Notes under the pieces: generated by a model
Database searches by the model: none
What the model was told of the DNA's origin: nothing
Seen by the model: the letters and a program-made list of their open reading frames with translations, nothing else
Part shown: positions 49,504-59,260 of the stretch, piece by piece
Numbering within the stretch: the stretch's first letter is position 1
Layout: each line of letters starts with the position of its first letter
Translations under genes and position numbers: made by a program
From: Streptomyces endophytica
GTDB taxonomy: Bacteria; Actinomycetota; Actinomycetes; Streptomycetales; Streptomycetaceae
DNA: 64,000 nucleotides
Assembly: GCF_026153355.1 (NCBI RefSeq)
Contig: NZ_CP110636.1
Span: 3,038,001 to 3,102,000 of the forward strand
Reading direction: 5' to 3'

Positions 49504-49557
49504 CGGCACGTCGGCCACGTTCCCCGTACGACCCAACTCCCCGAAAGGAAGCCCAGG

Positions 49558-50592
49558 ATGACGGATCCCGCCGGCACCGGCCCGGAGCCGCTGATCGACG
49601 TCCGCGGCATCGAAAAGGTCTTCACGGTACGGCGCAAGGCGGGCCGGCTGCGCCGGGTGCGCGAGGAGGTGCGGGCCGTCGACGGCATCACCTTCCAGGT
49701 GCCGCGCGGCGAGATGGTCGGCTACATCGGCCCGAACGGCGCCGGCAAGTCCACCACCATCAAGATGCTGACCGGCATCCTGGTGCCCAGCGGCGGCCGG
49801 CTGCGGATCGCCGGGCTCGACCCCGCCCGTGAACGGACCCGGCTCGCCCGCCGGATCGGGGTGGTCTTCGGCCAGCGCACCACCCTGTGGTGGGACCTGC
49901 CGCTCGCGGACTCCTACGAGCTGGTGCGGCGGATGTACCGCATCCCCGACGCCGTCTACCGCGCCAACCTGGCGCGCTGCGTCGAACTGCTCGACCTGGC
50001 CCCGCTGCTGGCCGTACCCGTGCGGCAGCTCTCCCTCGGGCAGCGGATGCGCGGCGACATCGCGGCGGCCCTGCTGCACGACCCGGAGGTGCTCTACCTC
50101 GACGAGCCGACCATCGGGCTCGACGTCGTCAGCAAGGCGAAGGTGCGGGAGTTCGTCCGCGAGGTGAACGCCGAGCGGGGCACCACGGTCCTGCTCACCA
50201 CCCACGACCTGACCGACATCGAGCAGCTGTGCCGCCGGGTGATGGTCATCGACCACGGCCGGCTGGTCTACGACGGCGCGCTGGACGGGCTGCGCGCGGC
50301 GGCCGACGGCGAGCGCACCCTCGTGGTCGACCTGGAACGCGAACTGCCGCCCATCGAGGGCGTTCCCGGCGCCCGAACGGTCCGGGTGGAGGGGCCCCGG
50401 CAGTGGCTGGTGTTCCCGGCGGCGCAGAGCGCCGCGCCGCTGGTCACCGCGGTCGCCGAGCGCTATCCGCTGGTGGACCTGTCCTTGCGCGAACCGGACG
50501 TCGAGTCGCTGATCGCCGAGCTGTACGCCCGCGGCGCGACCGGCGCCGAGCCCGGCCGCCGCACGCCGGACGGCCAGGGCGCCCCGGCGTGA
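49558..50592 (+). CDS. ABC-2 type exporter ATP-binding protein
   Basis: 344 residues, ATG after AAAGGAAG. Walker A GPNGAGKSTT, Q-loop VVFGQRTTLWWD, LSLGQRMRGDIAAAL signature variant and Walker B VLYLDEPTIGLD. It is close to the ABC-type ATPases for drug and antibiotic export (DrrA-like). C-terminal DUF4162-like domain. With the two permeases it forms a three-gene exporter; the cargo is unknown. Confidence 0.92.
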   Translation: MTDPAGTGPEPLIDVRGIEKVFTVRRKAGRLRRVREEVRAVDGITFQVPRGEMVGYIGPNGAGKSTTIKMLTGILVPSGGRLRIAGLDPARERTRLARRIGVVFGQRTTLWWDLPLADSYELVRRMYRIPDAVYRANLARCVELLDLAPLLAVPVRQLSLGQRMRGDIAAALLHDPEVLYLDEPTIGLDVVSKAKVREFVREVNAERGTTVLLTTHDLTDIEQLCRRVMVIDHGRLVYDGALDGLRAAADGERTLVVDLERELPPIEGVPGARTVRVEGPRQWLVFPAAQSAAPLVTAVAERYPLVDLSLREPDVESLIAELYARGATGAEPGRRTPDGQGAPA

Positions 50593-50660
50593 GGAGGCGA
50601 GGCGGGACGGGAGGGATACGTACCGGCCCGCCGCCCGCCACCGCCACTTACCCTGTCCGT

Positions 50661-51382
50661 ATGACTGACGACCTCCCGGTGCCGCGGGCCTCCGCCGCCG
50701 AGTTGCGTGCCTCCGACGCCGACCGTGACCGGGTCGCCGAGATCCTGCGGGACGCCCTCGCGGAGGGGCGGCTGGAGATGGCGGAGTTCGACGAACGGCT
50801 GGAAGCCGCCTATCTGGCCCGTACGTACGGGGAGTTGGCGCCGCTCACCGCCGACCTGCCGGCCGCGACGGCATCCGCCCCCGCACATCCGGCCCCCGTG
50901 TCGCTGCACAAGGACACCGCCGCGGTGGGCTCCTGGGCCGGCCGGATCGTCGGCGACGCCCGCGGCTCGACGAAGGGCCTGGCGGTCCTGGGCGGCTTCC
51001 AGCGCAAGGGCCGCTGGACGATCGGCCGCCGCTTCACCGCGGTCTGCTGCATGGGCGGCGGGGAGATCGACCTGCGCGAGGCCGACTTCGCCGCGTCGGA
51101 GATCGTGATCGACTGCTGGGCGTTCATGGGCGGCGTGAACGTCGTCGTGCCGCCGGGCGTCGAGGTCGACGTGCGGGGGCTGGGCATCATGGGCGGCTTC
51201 GACTCCCACGAGGACGGTGTCCCCGGCGACCCCGGCGCCCGCGGGTGATCGTCCGGGGCCTGGCGCTGATGGGCGGCGTCGGCGTCGAACGCAAACTGCC
51301 CGCCTCCGAAAAGCGCCGCCTGAAGGAGGAACGCCGCCGCCTGAAGTCCGAGGACCGCGCCCACCGCAAGGAACTCGGCTGA
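50661..51382 (+). CDS. DUF1707/DUF2154-type membrane-stress protein, frameshift near the C-terminus
   Basis: About 240 residues. N-terminal DUF1707 (ASDADRDRVAEILRDALAEGRLEMAEFDERL) and a LiaF-like C-terminal domain (GEIDLREADFAASEIVIDCW, FMGGVNVVVPPGV). As read it stops at 51248; restoring one C in CCCCGCGGGTG continues the frame with VIVRGLALMGGVGVERKLP and a basic helix to TGA 51380-51382. The break occurs at CGCGGGTGATCG, the same 12-mer as in the IclR gene. Cell-wall-stress sensing is an inference from family context. Confidence 0.78.
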
Positions 51383-51453
51383 GCCGGCCGCCCTTCAGGG
51401 CCCGCCCGGCGGAGAGGTGACCACCCGGACGGCGCATCGTGCCGGAACAGGTG

Positions 51454-52764
51454 TTACAGCGACGCCGGGGCGGACTGCCTGAGGAGGTCGAGGTCGACCG
51501 TGCGGGCCATGGCGCGGTAGCCCTCGTCGCTCGGGTGGAGGTGGTCGCCGGAGTCGTAGACGGGGCGGAGGCGGACCGGGGCGGCGGGGTCGCGGAGGGC
51601 CTTGTCGAAGTCGACGACCTCGTCGTAGACGGTGCCGGAGCGGATGATGTGGTTGACCCGTTCGCGGACCGAGTTCAGCTGGGCGGAGTAACCGCGGTGC
51701 CCGCCGAACGGCGTAAGGGTGGAGCCGGTGACCCGCAGGCCGCGGGAGTGCGCGTCCCGGACGATCTGCCGCATGCCGGCGACGATCTTCTGCGGGTCGA
51801 GCTGGCGTGGGGACTTGAACAGGTCGTTCAGGCCGATCTCGACGATCACCGCCTTCACGCCGGTGCGGGAGAGCGCGTCGCGGTCGAGGCGGGACAGCAC
51901 GCTGGGGCCGTTGTTCGGCGAGAAGCGGCTGCCGTTGACCAGCAGGCGGTTGCCGCTGATGCCCTGGTTGAGGACGCCGTAGCGGGGTGCGCCGGGCTCG
52001 TTGCGCAGCCGGGCGGCCAGGAAGTCCGTCCAGCGGTGGTTGGCGCCGGCCGTGGACGTGATGCCGTCGGTGATCGAGTCGCCGATGGCGACCACCGAGC
52101 CCTGCGCCTCGGTGCTCCACACGTCGACCCCGGTCAGATAGCGCCAGTAGGGGCTCTGCTCGGTGTAGGCGGCGCCGGTGCCGTCCTCGGCGCGGTCGCC
52201 GCGCGCCAGGTAGGAGGTCTGGCGGGCGTACGGGTGGTAGGTGGCCGGGCCGGACGGGGAGGGGGAGTACGTGGTGACCAGGAGGTCCGCGTCGCCGGGG
52301 ACCTTCAGCCGGGTCGGGTCGCTGGTGACCGCGCCGCCCGCGGGGATGGTCACCGCGGGTTTGCCGCCGAAGGACAGCCGGCGCATCGTGCCGTCCGCGG
52401 CGGTGGGGTCGCTGGGGGCCGCGGCCAGGGCCACCGAGGCGTGGCTGACCACCAGCGGCCGGGTGCCGTAGAGGTTGGAGAGCTGGATGCGGACGCCGGA
52501 GCCGCCGACGCTGGTGTGCACGACGTTGCGTATCGACATCCCCGCGTAGCCGTCCAGCGTGCCGGGCTCGGCCGCCGCCGCGGCCGCCGACCAGGTGCCG
52601 ACCCACTGCCCGGAAACCGCCGGTGCGGCGGGATCGCGCGGTTTGTGCGGGGAGCTGTCCGGTCCGCCGTCCGTACCGCCGAAGCCGGCGAATATCGCGG
52701 CCGAGATCAGCGCCACCACTGCCGCCAGGCCGGCGAGCAGGGCGTAACCCACACTTTTCTTCAT
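51454..52764 (-). CDS. Secreted SGNH/GDSL hydrolase
   Basis: 436 residues, ATG 52764 with AGGAG. Signal anchor MKKSVGYALLAGLAAVVALIS, then a beta-domain (WVGTWSAAA ... GVRIQLSNLYGTRPLV) and the SGNH esterase core: Ser in VVAIGDSITDG, Gly block QGISGNRLL, Asn in VEIGLNDL and Asp-His in SGDHLHPSDEG. Lipase/esterase activity outside the cell is expected; substrate unknown. TAA stop is rare here. Confidence 0.93.
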   Translation of the reverse strand: MKKSVGYALLAGLAAVVALISAAIFAGFGGTDGGPDSSPHKPRDPAAPAVSGQWVGTWSAAAAAAEPGTLDGYAGMSIRNVVHTSVGGSGVRIQLSNLYGTRPLVVSHASVALAAAPSDPTAADGTMRRLSFGGKPAVTIPAGGAVTSDPTRLKVPGDADLLVTTYSPSPSGPATYHPYARQTSYLARGDRAEDGTGAAYTEQSPYWRYLTGVDVWSTEAQGSVVAIGDSITDGITSTAGANHRWTDFLAARLRNEPGAPRYGVLNQGISGNRLLVNGSRFSPNNGPSVLSRLDRDALSRTGVKAVIVEIGLNDLFKSPRQLDPQKIVAGMRQIVRDAHSRGLRVTGSTLTPFGGHRGYSAQLNSVRERVNHIIRSGTVYDEVVDFDKALRDPAAPVRLRPVYDSGDHLHPSDEGYRAMARTVDLDLLRQSAPASL

Positions 52765-53047
52765 GCGGGAGGGGTCTCCTGGGGAAAGCGGAGCTCCAGG
52801 CTCCGGGCGGGCAAGGGCAGCGGGTGGGCAGCGGCACCGTTGGCGTCCGGTCGGTCCCCCATGATCCCACGGACCTCCTGGGAGCCGCCCGGCGCCCCGC
52901 TCGGTGCCGGTCCCGGCGGGTGCCGGGAACTCGTGGTTGGCTCCAGGAGTAGGTCACAGTGGGACATACGGCCGGACCGGTGGCCGGACCCGCGGCGCAG
53001 CATAGGCCGTGGGAGTGGTGGGGGGCACGGCGGGAGCGGTGAAGCGG
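52765..53047. other. Divergent intergenic region, SGNH hydrolase and DUF445 genes
   Basis: 283 nt with promoters in both directions. No ORF, hairpin or repeat stands out. Confidence 0.4.
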
Positions 53048-54377
53048 ATGGAACGCACGAGAACGGACAGGGCGTCGGCGGGGGACGTGGCGCCGCGCGG
53101 CCCGGTGGCGCCGGCCGGCGGCTTCGTCTACGGTGCCGCCGACGAGGAGCGGCGGCACGCCGTACGCCGGATGAAGGCGCTGGCCACCGGTCTGCTGCTG
53201 GCCGTCGCGGTGGTCTACGCGCTGGCGACGTGGGCCGGCCGCACGGGTGCGGGCGGCTGGACCGGGTTCGTCGCGGCGGCCGCGGAGGCCGGCATGGTCG
53301 GTGCGCTGGCCGACTGGTTCGCGGTCACCGCACTGTTCAAACGGCCCATGGGACTACCGATCCCGCACACCGCCATCATCCCCACGAAAAAGGACCAACT
53401 CGGACAGAGTCTGGGGGACTTCGTCGGTGAGAACTTTCTCTCCGCCGAGGTCGTCCGCCGCCGGCTGCGGTCCGTGGGCATCGGCCGCCGCCTCGGCGGC
53501 TGGCTCGCCGAGCCGCGGAACGCGGACCGGGTCACCGCCGAACTCTCCACCGCGCTGCGCGGCGCGCTGACTGTACTGCGCGACTCCGACGTCCAGGCGG
53601 TGGTCGGCGAGGCGATCACCCGCCGCGCGGACGCCCAGGAGATCGCGCCCGGTCTCGGCACCATGCTGGAGAAGGTCGTCGCCGAGGGCGGCCACCGGCG
53701 GGTGGTGGACCTGGTCGTCGCCCGCGCCCACGACTGGCTCGTCGAACACGGCGACTCCGTCATGGCGGCGGTCTCCGGCGGCGCCCCGGATGGACGCCCC
53801 GGTTCGTCGACCGCAAGGTGGGCGACCGGGTCTACAAGGAACTGCTGCGCTTCGTCACCGAGATGCGGGACATGCCGAGCACCCCGCCCGCGCCGCCATC
53901 GACCGCTTCCTGCGGGACTTCGCGGACGACCTGCAGACCGACCCGGACACCAGGACCCGGGTCGAGCACCTGAAGTCCGAGGTCCTCGGCCGCGGCGAGG
54001 TCCAGGACCTGATCGCCTCCGCCTGGGCCGCGGTCCGCGCGATGATCGTCGCCGCCGCGGAGGACGAACACAGCGAACTCCGGCTCCGGGTACGGGCCGC
54101 ACTGCTCTCCCTGGGCCGCCGACTGTCCGACGAGGAGCGGCTGCAGGCCAAGGTGGACGGCTGGCTGGAGGGCGCGGCGGTCTACGTCGTGACGACGTAC
54201 CAGCACGAGATCACGTCCCTGATCACCGACACGGTGGCCGGCTGGGACGCCACCCACACATCCCGCAAGATCGAGGCCCACATCGGCCGCGACCTCCAAT
54301 TCATCCGCATCAACGGCACGGTGGTGGGAGCGCTGGCGGGGCTGGCGATCTATACGGTGTCGCATGCGCTTGGGTGA
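53048..54377 (+). pseudogene. DUF445 family membrane protein, two apparent frameshifts
   Basis: About 445 residues when repaired. N-terminal helix LATGLLLAVAVVYALATW, then the DUF445 hallmark EAGMVGALADWFAVTALFK, RPMGLPIPHTAIIPTKKDQLG and long helical repeats ending HIGRDLQFIRINGTVVGALAGL. Frames change at about 53790 (CCGGGATGG read as CCGGATGG) and 53878 (CCGGAGCAC read as CCGAGCAC), each one missing G. The true stop is 54375-54377. Function unknown; YjiN/YheB relatives are envelope proteins. ATG 53048 has GGGAG 10 nt upstream. Confidence 0.85.
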
Positions 54378-54378
54378 C

Positions 54379-54569
54379 TTCCCACGTACTTGGCCGTCCC
54401 GCCGCGGGGCTTGTTCGCCGTTGCGCGCTTTGCGGCGCCCCGTACGTACCCGTCTCTCTCGCCGCGGGTCGTCTCGCCGTTGCGCCTGGCGGCGGGCGTG
54501 GTGTTTTCGGGTGCGGTGCCGGCCCTCCAGACTTCGTCCTCCGGTCCAGCCCCTCCCGTGAGTGGGAGG
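54379..54569 (-). repeat. Dispersed intergenic repeat, copy B
   Basis: Reverse-strand copy of the element at 2732-2917. It begins 2 nt after the DUF445 stop and forms the left arm of an inverted pair with copy C. It carries the same landmarks (CCACGTACTTGGCCGTCCCG is the complement of the terminal block). Confidence 0.85.
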
Positions 54570-54650
54570 TAAGAGCTGGTTGGGGGCGTGCGTTGTCTGT
54601 TGGCTGGGCGCGGGTGGGCATTACGTGCACCCCCACCGTCGTTTTCTTCC

Positions 54651-54874
54651 CCCTTCACGGGAGGGGACGGGCCGGAGGGGCCGGTTGTGTGGACGTAAAG
54701 CGTCAGCAGTCCACACAACCGGCCCCGGAGGTCCGTCACCGCACCACCACAACCCAGCCCGCCGCAGGCGCAACGGCGAGACGACCCGCGGCGCCGCAGA
54801 CAGGTACGTGCGGGGCGCCGCAAAGCGCGCAACGGCGAGAAACCACCACGGCGGGACGGCCAAGTACGTGGGAG
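54651..54874 (+). repeat. Dispersed intergenic repeat, copy C
   Basis: Plus-strand copy, longer than A because a 17-bp hairpin (54677-54726) replaces part of the middle. It ends 13 nt before the DUF3311 start codon. Copies B and C could pair to give a cruciform of up to 490 bp. Confidence 0.85.
54677..54726. terminator. 17-bp perfect hairpin inside repeat copy C
   Basis: 54677-54693 pairs with 54710-54726 around a 16-nt loop. It may stop transcription from DUF445 ahead of the symporter genes. Confidence 0.75.
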
Positions 54875-54887
54875 CGACAATGACTCC

Positions 54888-55106
54888 GTGAGACAGAGAC
54901 CGCGCCGCCCCGCACTCCTGTGGCTGCTGATGCCCTACGTCCTTTTTCTCGCGGTGCTGCCGGCGGCGAACCGTGTGGCGCCGACCGTGCTGGGGCTGCC
55001 GTTCCTGTTCTTCTGGATGCTGGTGGCGACCCTCGCCACCCCGCTGGCCGTGTGGCTGGCGCGGCGCGGTGACCGGGCGCGGGGCCGGGGTGGTGAGGGC
55101 CTGTGA
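54888..55106 (+). CDS. DUF3311 small membrane protein
   Basis: 72 residues from GTG 54888 with GGAGCG upstream. Two hydrophobic helices (LWLLMPYVLFLAVLPAAN, GLPFLFFWMLVATLATPLAVW). DUF3311 proteins pair with SSS symporters, as here: the stop overlaps the symporter GTG (GTGA), giving translational coupling. A small-subunit role, like YhjB-type partners, is likely. Confidence 0.88.
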   Translation: MRQRPRRPALLWLLMPYVLFLAVLPAANRVAPTVLGLPFLFFWMLVATLATPLAVWLARRGDRARGRGGEGL

Positions 55107-56611
55107 ACGCGACCGTTTCCACCGCCCTGTTCGGCGGGTTCATGGTCGTCACCGTCGTACTCGGGCTGCTGGCCGTCCGGGGCCGGGGTTCCGGCGGCGG
55201 GCTCGCCGAGTGGTCCGTGGGCGGCCGCAGTCTCGGCACCGTCTTCATCTGGGTGCTGATGGCCGGCGAGAGCTACACCAGCTTCAGCTACCTCGGCGCG
55301 GCCGGCTGGGGCTACAACTTCGGTGCGCCGGTGCTCTATGTGGTGGCGTACATGTCCTGCGGCTACGCGCTCGGGTACGTCGTCGGGCCGATGCTGTGGG
55401 CCTACGCCCGCCGGCACGGTCTCGTCGGGATCACCGACATCGTCGCCCACCGCTACCGCCGTCCCTGGCTGGGCGCCGCGGTCGCGGTCCTGGCGACGGT
55501 GTGCCTGCTGCCGTACATCCAGCTGCAGATCACCGGCATGGGCGTGGTCGTCTCGACCATCTCGTACGGGACGATCAGCCTCAACTGGGCGTATTTCCTG
55601 GGGTTCGCGGTGACCTGCGGGTTCGTCGTGGTCAGCGGGCTGCGCGGCAGCGCCTGGGTGTCGGTGCTCAAGGACGTTCTCGTCATCGCCACTCTCGGCT
55701 TCCTCGTGGTGTACGTGCCGCTGCACTACTTCGGCGGTTACGGGGAGTTCCTGCACCGGGTCACCGCCGAGAAGGCGCAGTGGCTGACGTTCCCGGGGCA
55801 CGCCTCGGGCGGGCTGGGGCAGGTCTGGTTCGTCACCACCACCGTCGTCAACTCCCTCACCGTCGTGATCTTCCCGACGACCGTGGCCGGCTACCTCGGT
55901 GCCCGCAACGCCGAGGCGCTGCGCCGCAACGCGATGTATCTGCCGTTCTACAACGTGCTGTTGTTCGTGCCGATGCTGCTGGGGCTGGCGGCGCTGTTCG
56001 TGGTGCCGGGGCTGACCGGCGCGGATTCCAATCTGGCGTTGTTCAAGCTGGTGGTGGACTCCCTTCCGGCCTGGGCCGTGGGCCTGATCGGGGTGGCCGC
56101 GGCGCTCTCCTCCATCGTGCCGATGGCCGTGTTCATGCTGGTCATCGGCACGATGTGGGGGAGGAGCGTGCTGGGCGCGGTACCGCGCCTGGCGACCCGG
56201 CAGAAGCTGTGGTCGCAGGTGGTCGTGGTGGCGGCCGGTGCGCTGGCCCTGGTGCTGACGTACACCGCCCCGAACACCCTGGTCCGGCTGTCGCTGATCT
56301 CGTACGAGGGCATGGCGCAGCTCGTGCCGATGTTGCTGCTGGGGCTGGTGTGGCGGCGGCTGACGTGGCTCGCCGCGGTGAGCGGCCTGGTGGCGGGGTT
56401 CGCTCTGGTCTGTGTCCTGGTCTTCGGGGGACACGACCCGGTGTGGGGGATGAATGCGGGGCTCGTCGGGCTCGCGGTGAATCTGGCGGTGGCGCTGGCG
56501 GTCACCTGGCTCGGGCCGCGGGAGGCGGACGACCGGCCGGACGCCGAGGTGCTGGCGGTGGACGACGAGTTCCCGGAGGGGGAGGCCGAACCGGTCAGGG
56601 CGTCGTCGTGA
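55103..56611 (+). CDS. Sodium:solute symporter (SSS family)
   Basis: 502 residues, start GTG overlapping DUF3311. Thirteen membrane segments with SSS features GGRSLGTVFIWVLMAGESYT, GLVGITDIVAHRYRRPWLG, and SSIVPMAVFMLVIGTMWGRS. Near PutP and monocarboxylate (MctC) transporters. Substrate may be a carboxylate or an amino acid. Its last 17 nt overlap the end of the converging lipoprotein gene. Confidence 0.92.
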   Translation: MNATVSTALFGGFMVVTVVLGLLAVRGRGSGGGLAEWSVGGRSLGTVFIWVLMAGESYTSFSYLGAAGWGYNFGAPVLYVVAYMSCGYALGYVVGPMLWAYARRHGLVGITDIVAHRYRRPWLGAAVAVLATVCLLPYIQLQITGMGVVVSTISYGTISLNWAYFLGFAVTCGFVVVSGLRGSAWVSVLKDVLVIATLGFLVVYVPLHYFGGYGEFLHRVTAEKAQWLTFPGHASGGLGQVWFVTTTVVNSLTVVIFPTTVAGYLGARNAEALRRNAMYLPFYNVLLFVPMLLGLAALFVVPGLTGADSNLALFKLVVDSLPAWAVGLIGVAAALSSIVPMAVFMLVIGTMWGRSVLGAVPRLATRQKLWSQVVVVAAGALALVLTYTAPNTLVRLSLISYEGMAQLVPMLLLGLVWRRLTWLAAVSGLVAGFALVCVLVFGGHDPVWGMNAGLVGLAVNLAVALAVTWLGPREADDRPDAEVLAVDDEFPEGEAEPVRASS

Positions 56612-57557
56612 GCTTCTTGCCGTCCTTGGAGACCGCGAACCACAGGCCCATCTTGCCCTGGCCGTTGATGTCACCGGGCTGCTTGTCGCCGGTGAAGGTG
56701 TAGACGGGCCAGCAGTCGACGGCCAGCTGGCGGATGCCGTCGGGGCGGGTGACGGTGGAGATGAGCTTGGGGGCGATGCCCTTCAGCTTGGAGCGGTCGG
56801 CGGGCTTGGCGGGCTTCCAGGTGTCCAGGCAGGCGTCGTTGCAGCCGAACTTCATCGGCCAGGCGCTGTCCTTGTTGAAGCGGTAGAGGGTCATGCCGTT
56901 GCCGTCGACGAGGATCTGGCCGAGCTCGGGCTGGTTGAGCACCGAGACGTCCGTGGGCTCCTGGGCGACCGCCTTCTTGCCCTCGGCGGTCAGCGCGTTC
57001 CAGGTGCCGCCCACGCCCTGGCCCTTGGTGTCGCCGGCCTTGGTGTCCTTGACGTAGCGGTAGGCGGGCCAGCCGCCGATGGTCAGCTGTTTGGTGCCGT
57101 CGGCGCGGGTGACCGAGCCCAGTGCGCTCTTGGCGATGCCCGCGGGGGCCGAGGAGCCGTCGGCCGGCACCGGGGGCCAGGTGGTGGCGCAGGAGCCGGA
57201 GCAGTTGGACTTCGGCGGCTCGGCGGTGTCCTTGTCGAAGCGGTAGAGCGTCATGCCCTTGGAGTCGGTGACGACCGGGCCGAGCTTGGCGTCCTGGTGC
57301 AGTGCCAGCGTCCCGGCGCTGGGCCCGGTCGCCGCGGGCTTGCCGCTGTCCCCGCCCGCCTGCCCGCCGTAGCCGTCGCTGCCCTGTCCGGAGCCGGAGG
57401 AGCCGTAGCCGTAGGCGCTGGTGCCCTGGCCGGCGGGCTGGACGTTGTCGGTGGTGGTCGTTCCGGCGCTCTGGTTGTCGCTGCTGCCGCAGGCGGCGGT
57501 GAGCGCCAGGGTGGCGACCGCGGCGGCCGCGAGTCCCGCACGACGTCGAGTGATCAT
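56595..57557 (-). CDS. Lipoprotein with two YxFxxD secreted repeats (COG4315)
   Basis: 320 residues. Lipobox LTAACG, a Gly/Ser-rich linker (GYGSSGSGQGSDGYGGQAGG), then two copies of the repeat: GMTLYRFDKDT ... CATTWPPV and GMTLYRFNKDS ... CLDTWKP. The family occurs near redox membrane proteins and has a conserved aromatic/Asp pair and Cys. Encoded downstream of a b-type membrane protein and a NuoF-ferredoxin protein, it may be the external electron-accepting partner; this is inference. Confidence 0.88.
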   Translation of the reverse strand: MITRRRAGLAAAAVATLALTAACGSSDNQSAGTTTTDNVQPAGQGTSAYGYGSSGSGQGSDGYGGQAGGDSGKPAATGPSAGTLALHQDAKLGPVVTDSKGMTLYRFDKDTAEPPKSNCSGSCATTWPPVPADGSSAPAGIAKSALGSVTRADGTKQLTIGGWPAYRYVKDTKAGDTKGQGVGGTWNALTAEGKKAVAQEPTDVSVLNQPELGQILVDGNGMTLYRFNKDSAWPMKFGCNDACLDTWKPAKPADRSKLKGIAPKLISTVTRPDGIRQLAVDCWPVYTFTGDKQPGDINGQGKMGLWFAVSKDGKKLTTTP

Positions 57558-57709
57558 GGTGTCTCCAATGCCGTTGGGCGAAGTCGATGGGTGAGGTGGT
57601 GCGTTGCTTGCCGGTCGGTTGCCGTCGCCCGGGGATACGGCCTCGGGGGCGTCCGGCGTTCAAGCCGCGCGAAGTTTTTCTCCGTCGGCCAAAAACCGTG
57701 CTGGAACGG

Positions 57710-59260
57710 TCAGTTGCCGCCCTGGACGCGCAGGGCGAGGGCCGGGCAGCGGCGTACCGCGAGCTGTGCCCGGCGCCGCATCCGGGCCGGCAGCGGCATG
57801 TTGGCCCGCTCCGGGTAGCCGTCCGGACCGAGCTTGATGACGCCCGGCACGACGTCCGCGCACAGGCCGTGGCCGCGGCACAGCGTCCAGTCGACCAGCA
57901 GCCGTTCCTGCGGCGGGGCGGCGGGCTTGGCCGGGGCGGGCACCGGCGCGGGCAGCGCGGCGGGCGCCGGCCGGTGCCCGGTGACCGGCAGCGCTCCGGT
58001 CACCGGGCGGCCGCACCCGAACCCCCGCGCGTGGCGCTCGAACTCCTCGGGGAAGGCGGCGAGGGCCGAGGCCACGAACCGCGAGGTGCCGTCCGGGTGG
58101 CTGCATGCGCCGCGCTTCTCGACCGCCCGCATACGGCCCTGCACGGCTTCCAGGGCGGCCTCGCCGCCGCCCCGTACGGCCAGGTCGAGCTGGTCGGCGA
58201 GGGCCGGCAGGCCCAGGACGCACGGACCGCACTGCCCGGCGGACTCGGCGGCCATCCACTGCGCGACCCGTACCGTCTCCCCGGCCGGACAGGTGTCGTA
58301 GGGCAGCGGCAGCACCGCGCCCGCGCCCAGGACGGCGCCGCACTCGGCCAGCGAGTCCCGGGACAGCGTCACGGTGAGCGCGTCCGTGGGGGAGACGAAC
58401 GTGCCGTGGTAGCCGCCGATCAGCACGCCCTGACCCTGGTCCATTCCGCACAGCGCCAGGACCCGGGCCAGCGGCACGCCGTAGGGGACCTCCACCACCC
58501 GGTTGCCGGCGACGGTCAGCAGCAGGGTGCCCGGCTCGGTGGGCAGGCCCGCGGTCCGGTAGCCGAGGGCGCCGAGCCGGGCCGCCACGGCGAGTTGGGC
58601 GTAGGTCTCGGTGTTCGACAGCAGCGTCGGCACCCCGTTCAGCCCGCGCTCGCTGGAGCGGATCTTGCGGCCGGAGGGCAGTCCGGGGCCGCCGCCCAGC
58701 CCGTTGGTCATCGCGCTGCCCTCGCCGGTGACGAACCGCTCGGTCAGCAGGGTGACCCGTAAGGCCGGCCGCACCGGGCCCCGTTCGGCGATCGCCCGCC
58801 GCACCGAGTCCTCCACGTCCGTGCGGGTCACCCCCAGGGCGACCTCCTGGGCGCCGAGCGCGTCGGCGGCCAGCAGCGCGCCGTCCAGCACCAGATGCGG
58901 GGCGTGCAGCAGCAGCGCGGTGTCCTTGAGGCAACTGGGCTCGCCCTCACTGCCGTTGACGACCACCGCGGCCTTGCCCTCGGCGCGCCGCATCCCGTCC
59001 AGCACCGCGGACACCTTGCGGGCGAACGGGAAGCCGGCGCCGCCGCGGCCGCGCAGGTCGATGTCCTCGGCGAGGGCCACCAGTTCCGGCGCGGTGAGCT
59101 GCGGCAGGCTGCCGTGCCGGGCCAGATGCGCCACCCGGTCCATGCGCGGCATCTCGTCGAGCCCGGCCAGCAGCCGCGGAGGGCCGAACGACGCCAGCGT
59201 CGGTACGGGCTCCGGCGCGGGCAGCGCCGGCAGCAGACGGGTGGGGGCGGGGGCGGTCAT
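57710..59260 (-). CDS. NuoF-like flavoprotein with C-terminal ferredoxin, TTA codon
   Basis: 516 residues, ATG 59260 with AGGAG. NADH:quinone oxidoreductase 51-kDa domain: LRGRGGAGFPFARKV (FMN), NGSEGEPSCLKDTALL, SLBB-like middle, and C-rich CGPCVLGLPALADQLDL. After a Pro/Ala linker there is a ferredoxin-like tail (CRGHGLCADVVPG ... RRCPALALRV). Leu167 is a TTA codon (58760-58762), so it should need bldA tRNA. It overlaps the upstream b-type membrane gene (ATGA). Electron transfer from NAD(P)H to the membrane partner is likely. Confidence 0.9.
   Translation of the reverse strand: MTAPAPTRLLPALPAPEPVPTLASFGPPRLLAGLDEMPRMDRVAHLARHGSLPQLTAPELVALAEDIDLRGRGGAGFPFARKVSAVLDGMRRAEGKAAVVVNGSEGEPSCLKDTALLLHAPHLVLDGALLAADALGAQEVALGVTRTDVEDSVRRAIAERGPVRPALRVTLLTERFVTGEGSAMTNGLGGGPGLPSGRKIRSSERGLNGVPTLLSNTETYAQLAVAARLGALGYRTAGLPTEPGTLLLTVAGNRVVEVPYGVPLARVLALCGMDQGQGVLIGGYHGTFVSPTDALTVTLSRDSLAECGAVLGAGAVLPLPYDTCPAGETVRVAQWMAAESAGQCGPCVLGLPALADQLDLAVRGGGEAALEAVQGRMRAVEKRGACSHPDGTSRFVASALAAFPEEFERHARGFGCGRPVTGALPVTGHRPAPAALPAPVPAPAKPAAPPQERLLVDWTLCRGHGLCADVVPGVIKLGPDGYPERANMPLPARMRRRAQLAVRRCPALALRVQGGN

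Noticed and set aside
47861..50592. Drug-resistance exporter of an antibiotic cluster
   Set aside because: The ABC-2 set looks DrrA/B-like but no biosynthetic genes surround it, so cargo cannot be assigned.
54379..54874. ORFs on both strands across the inverted repeat pair (for example 54364-54561 and 54350-54880 minus)
   Set aside because: They are Arg/Pro-rich translations of the repeat, found in several frames, with no start signals.
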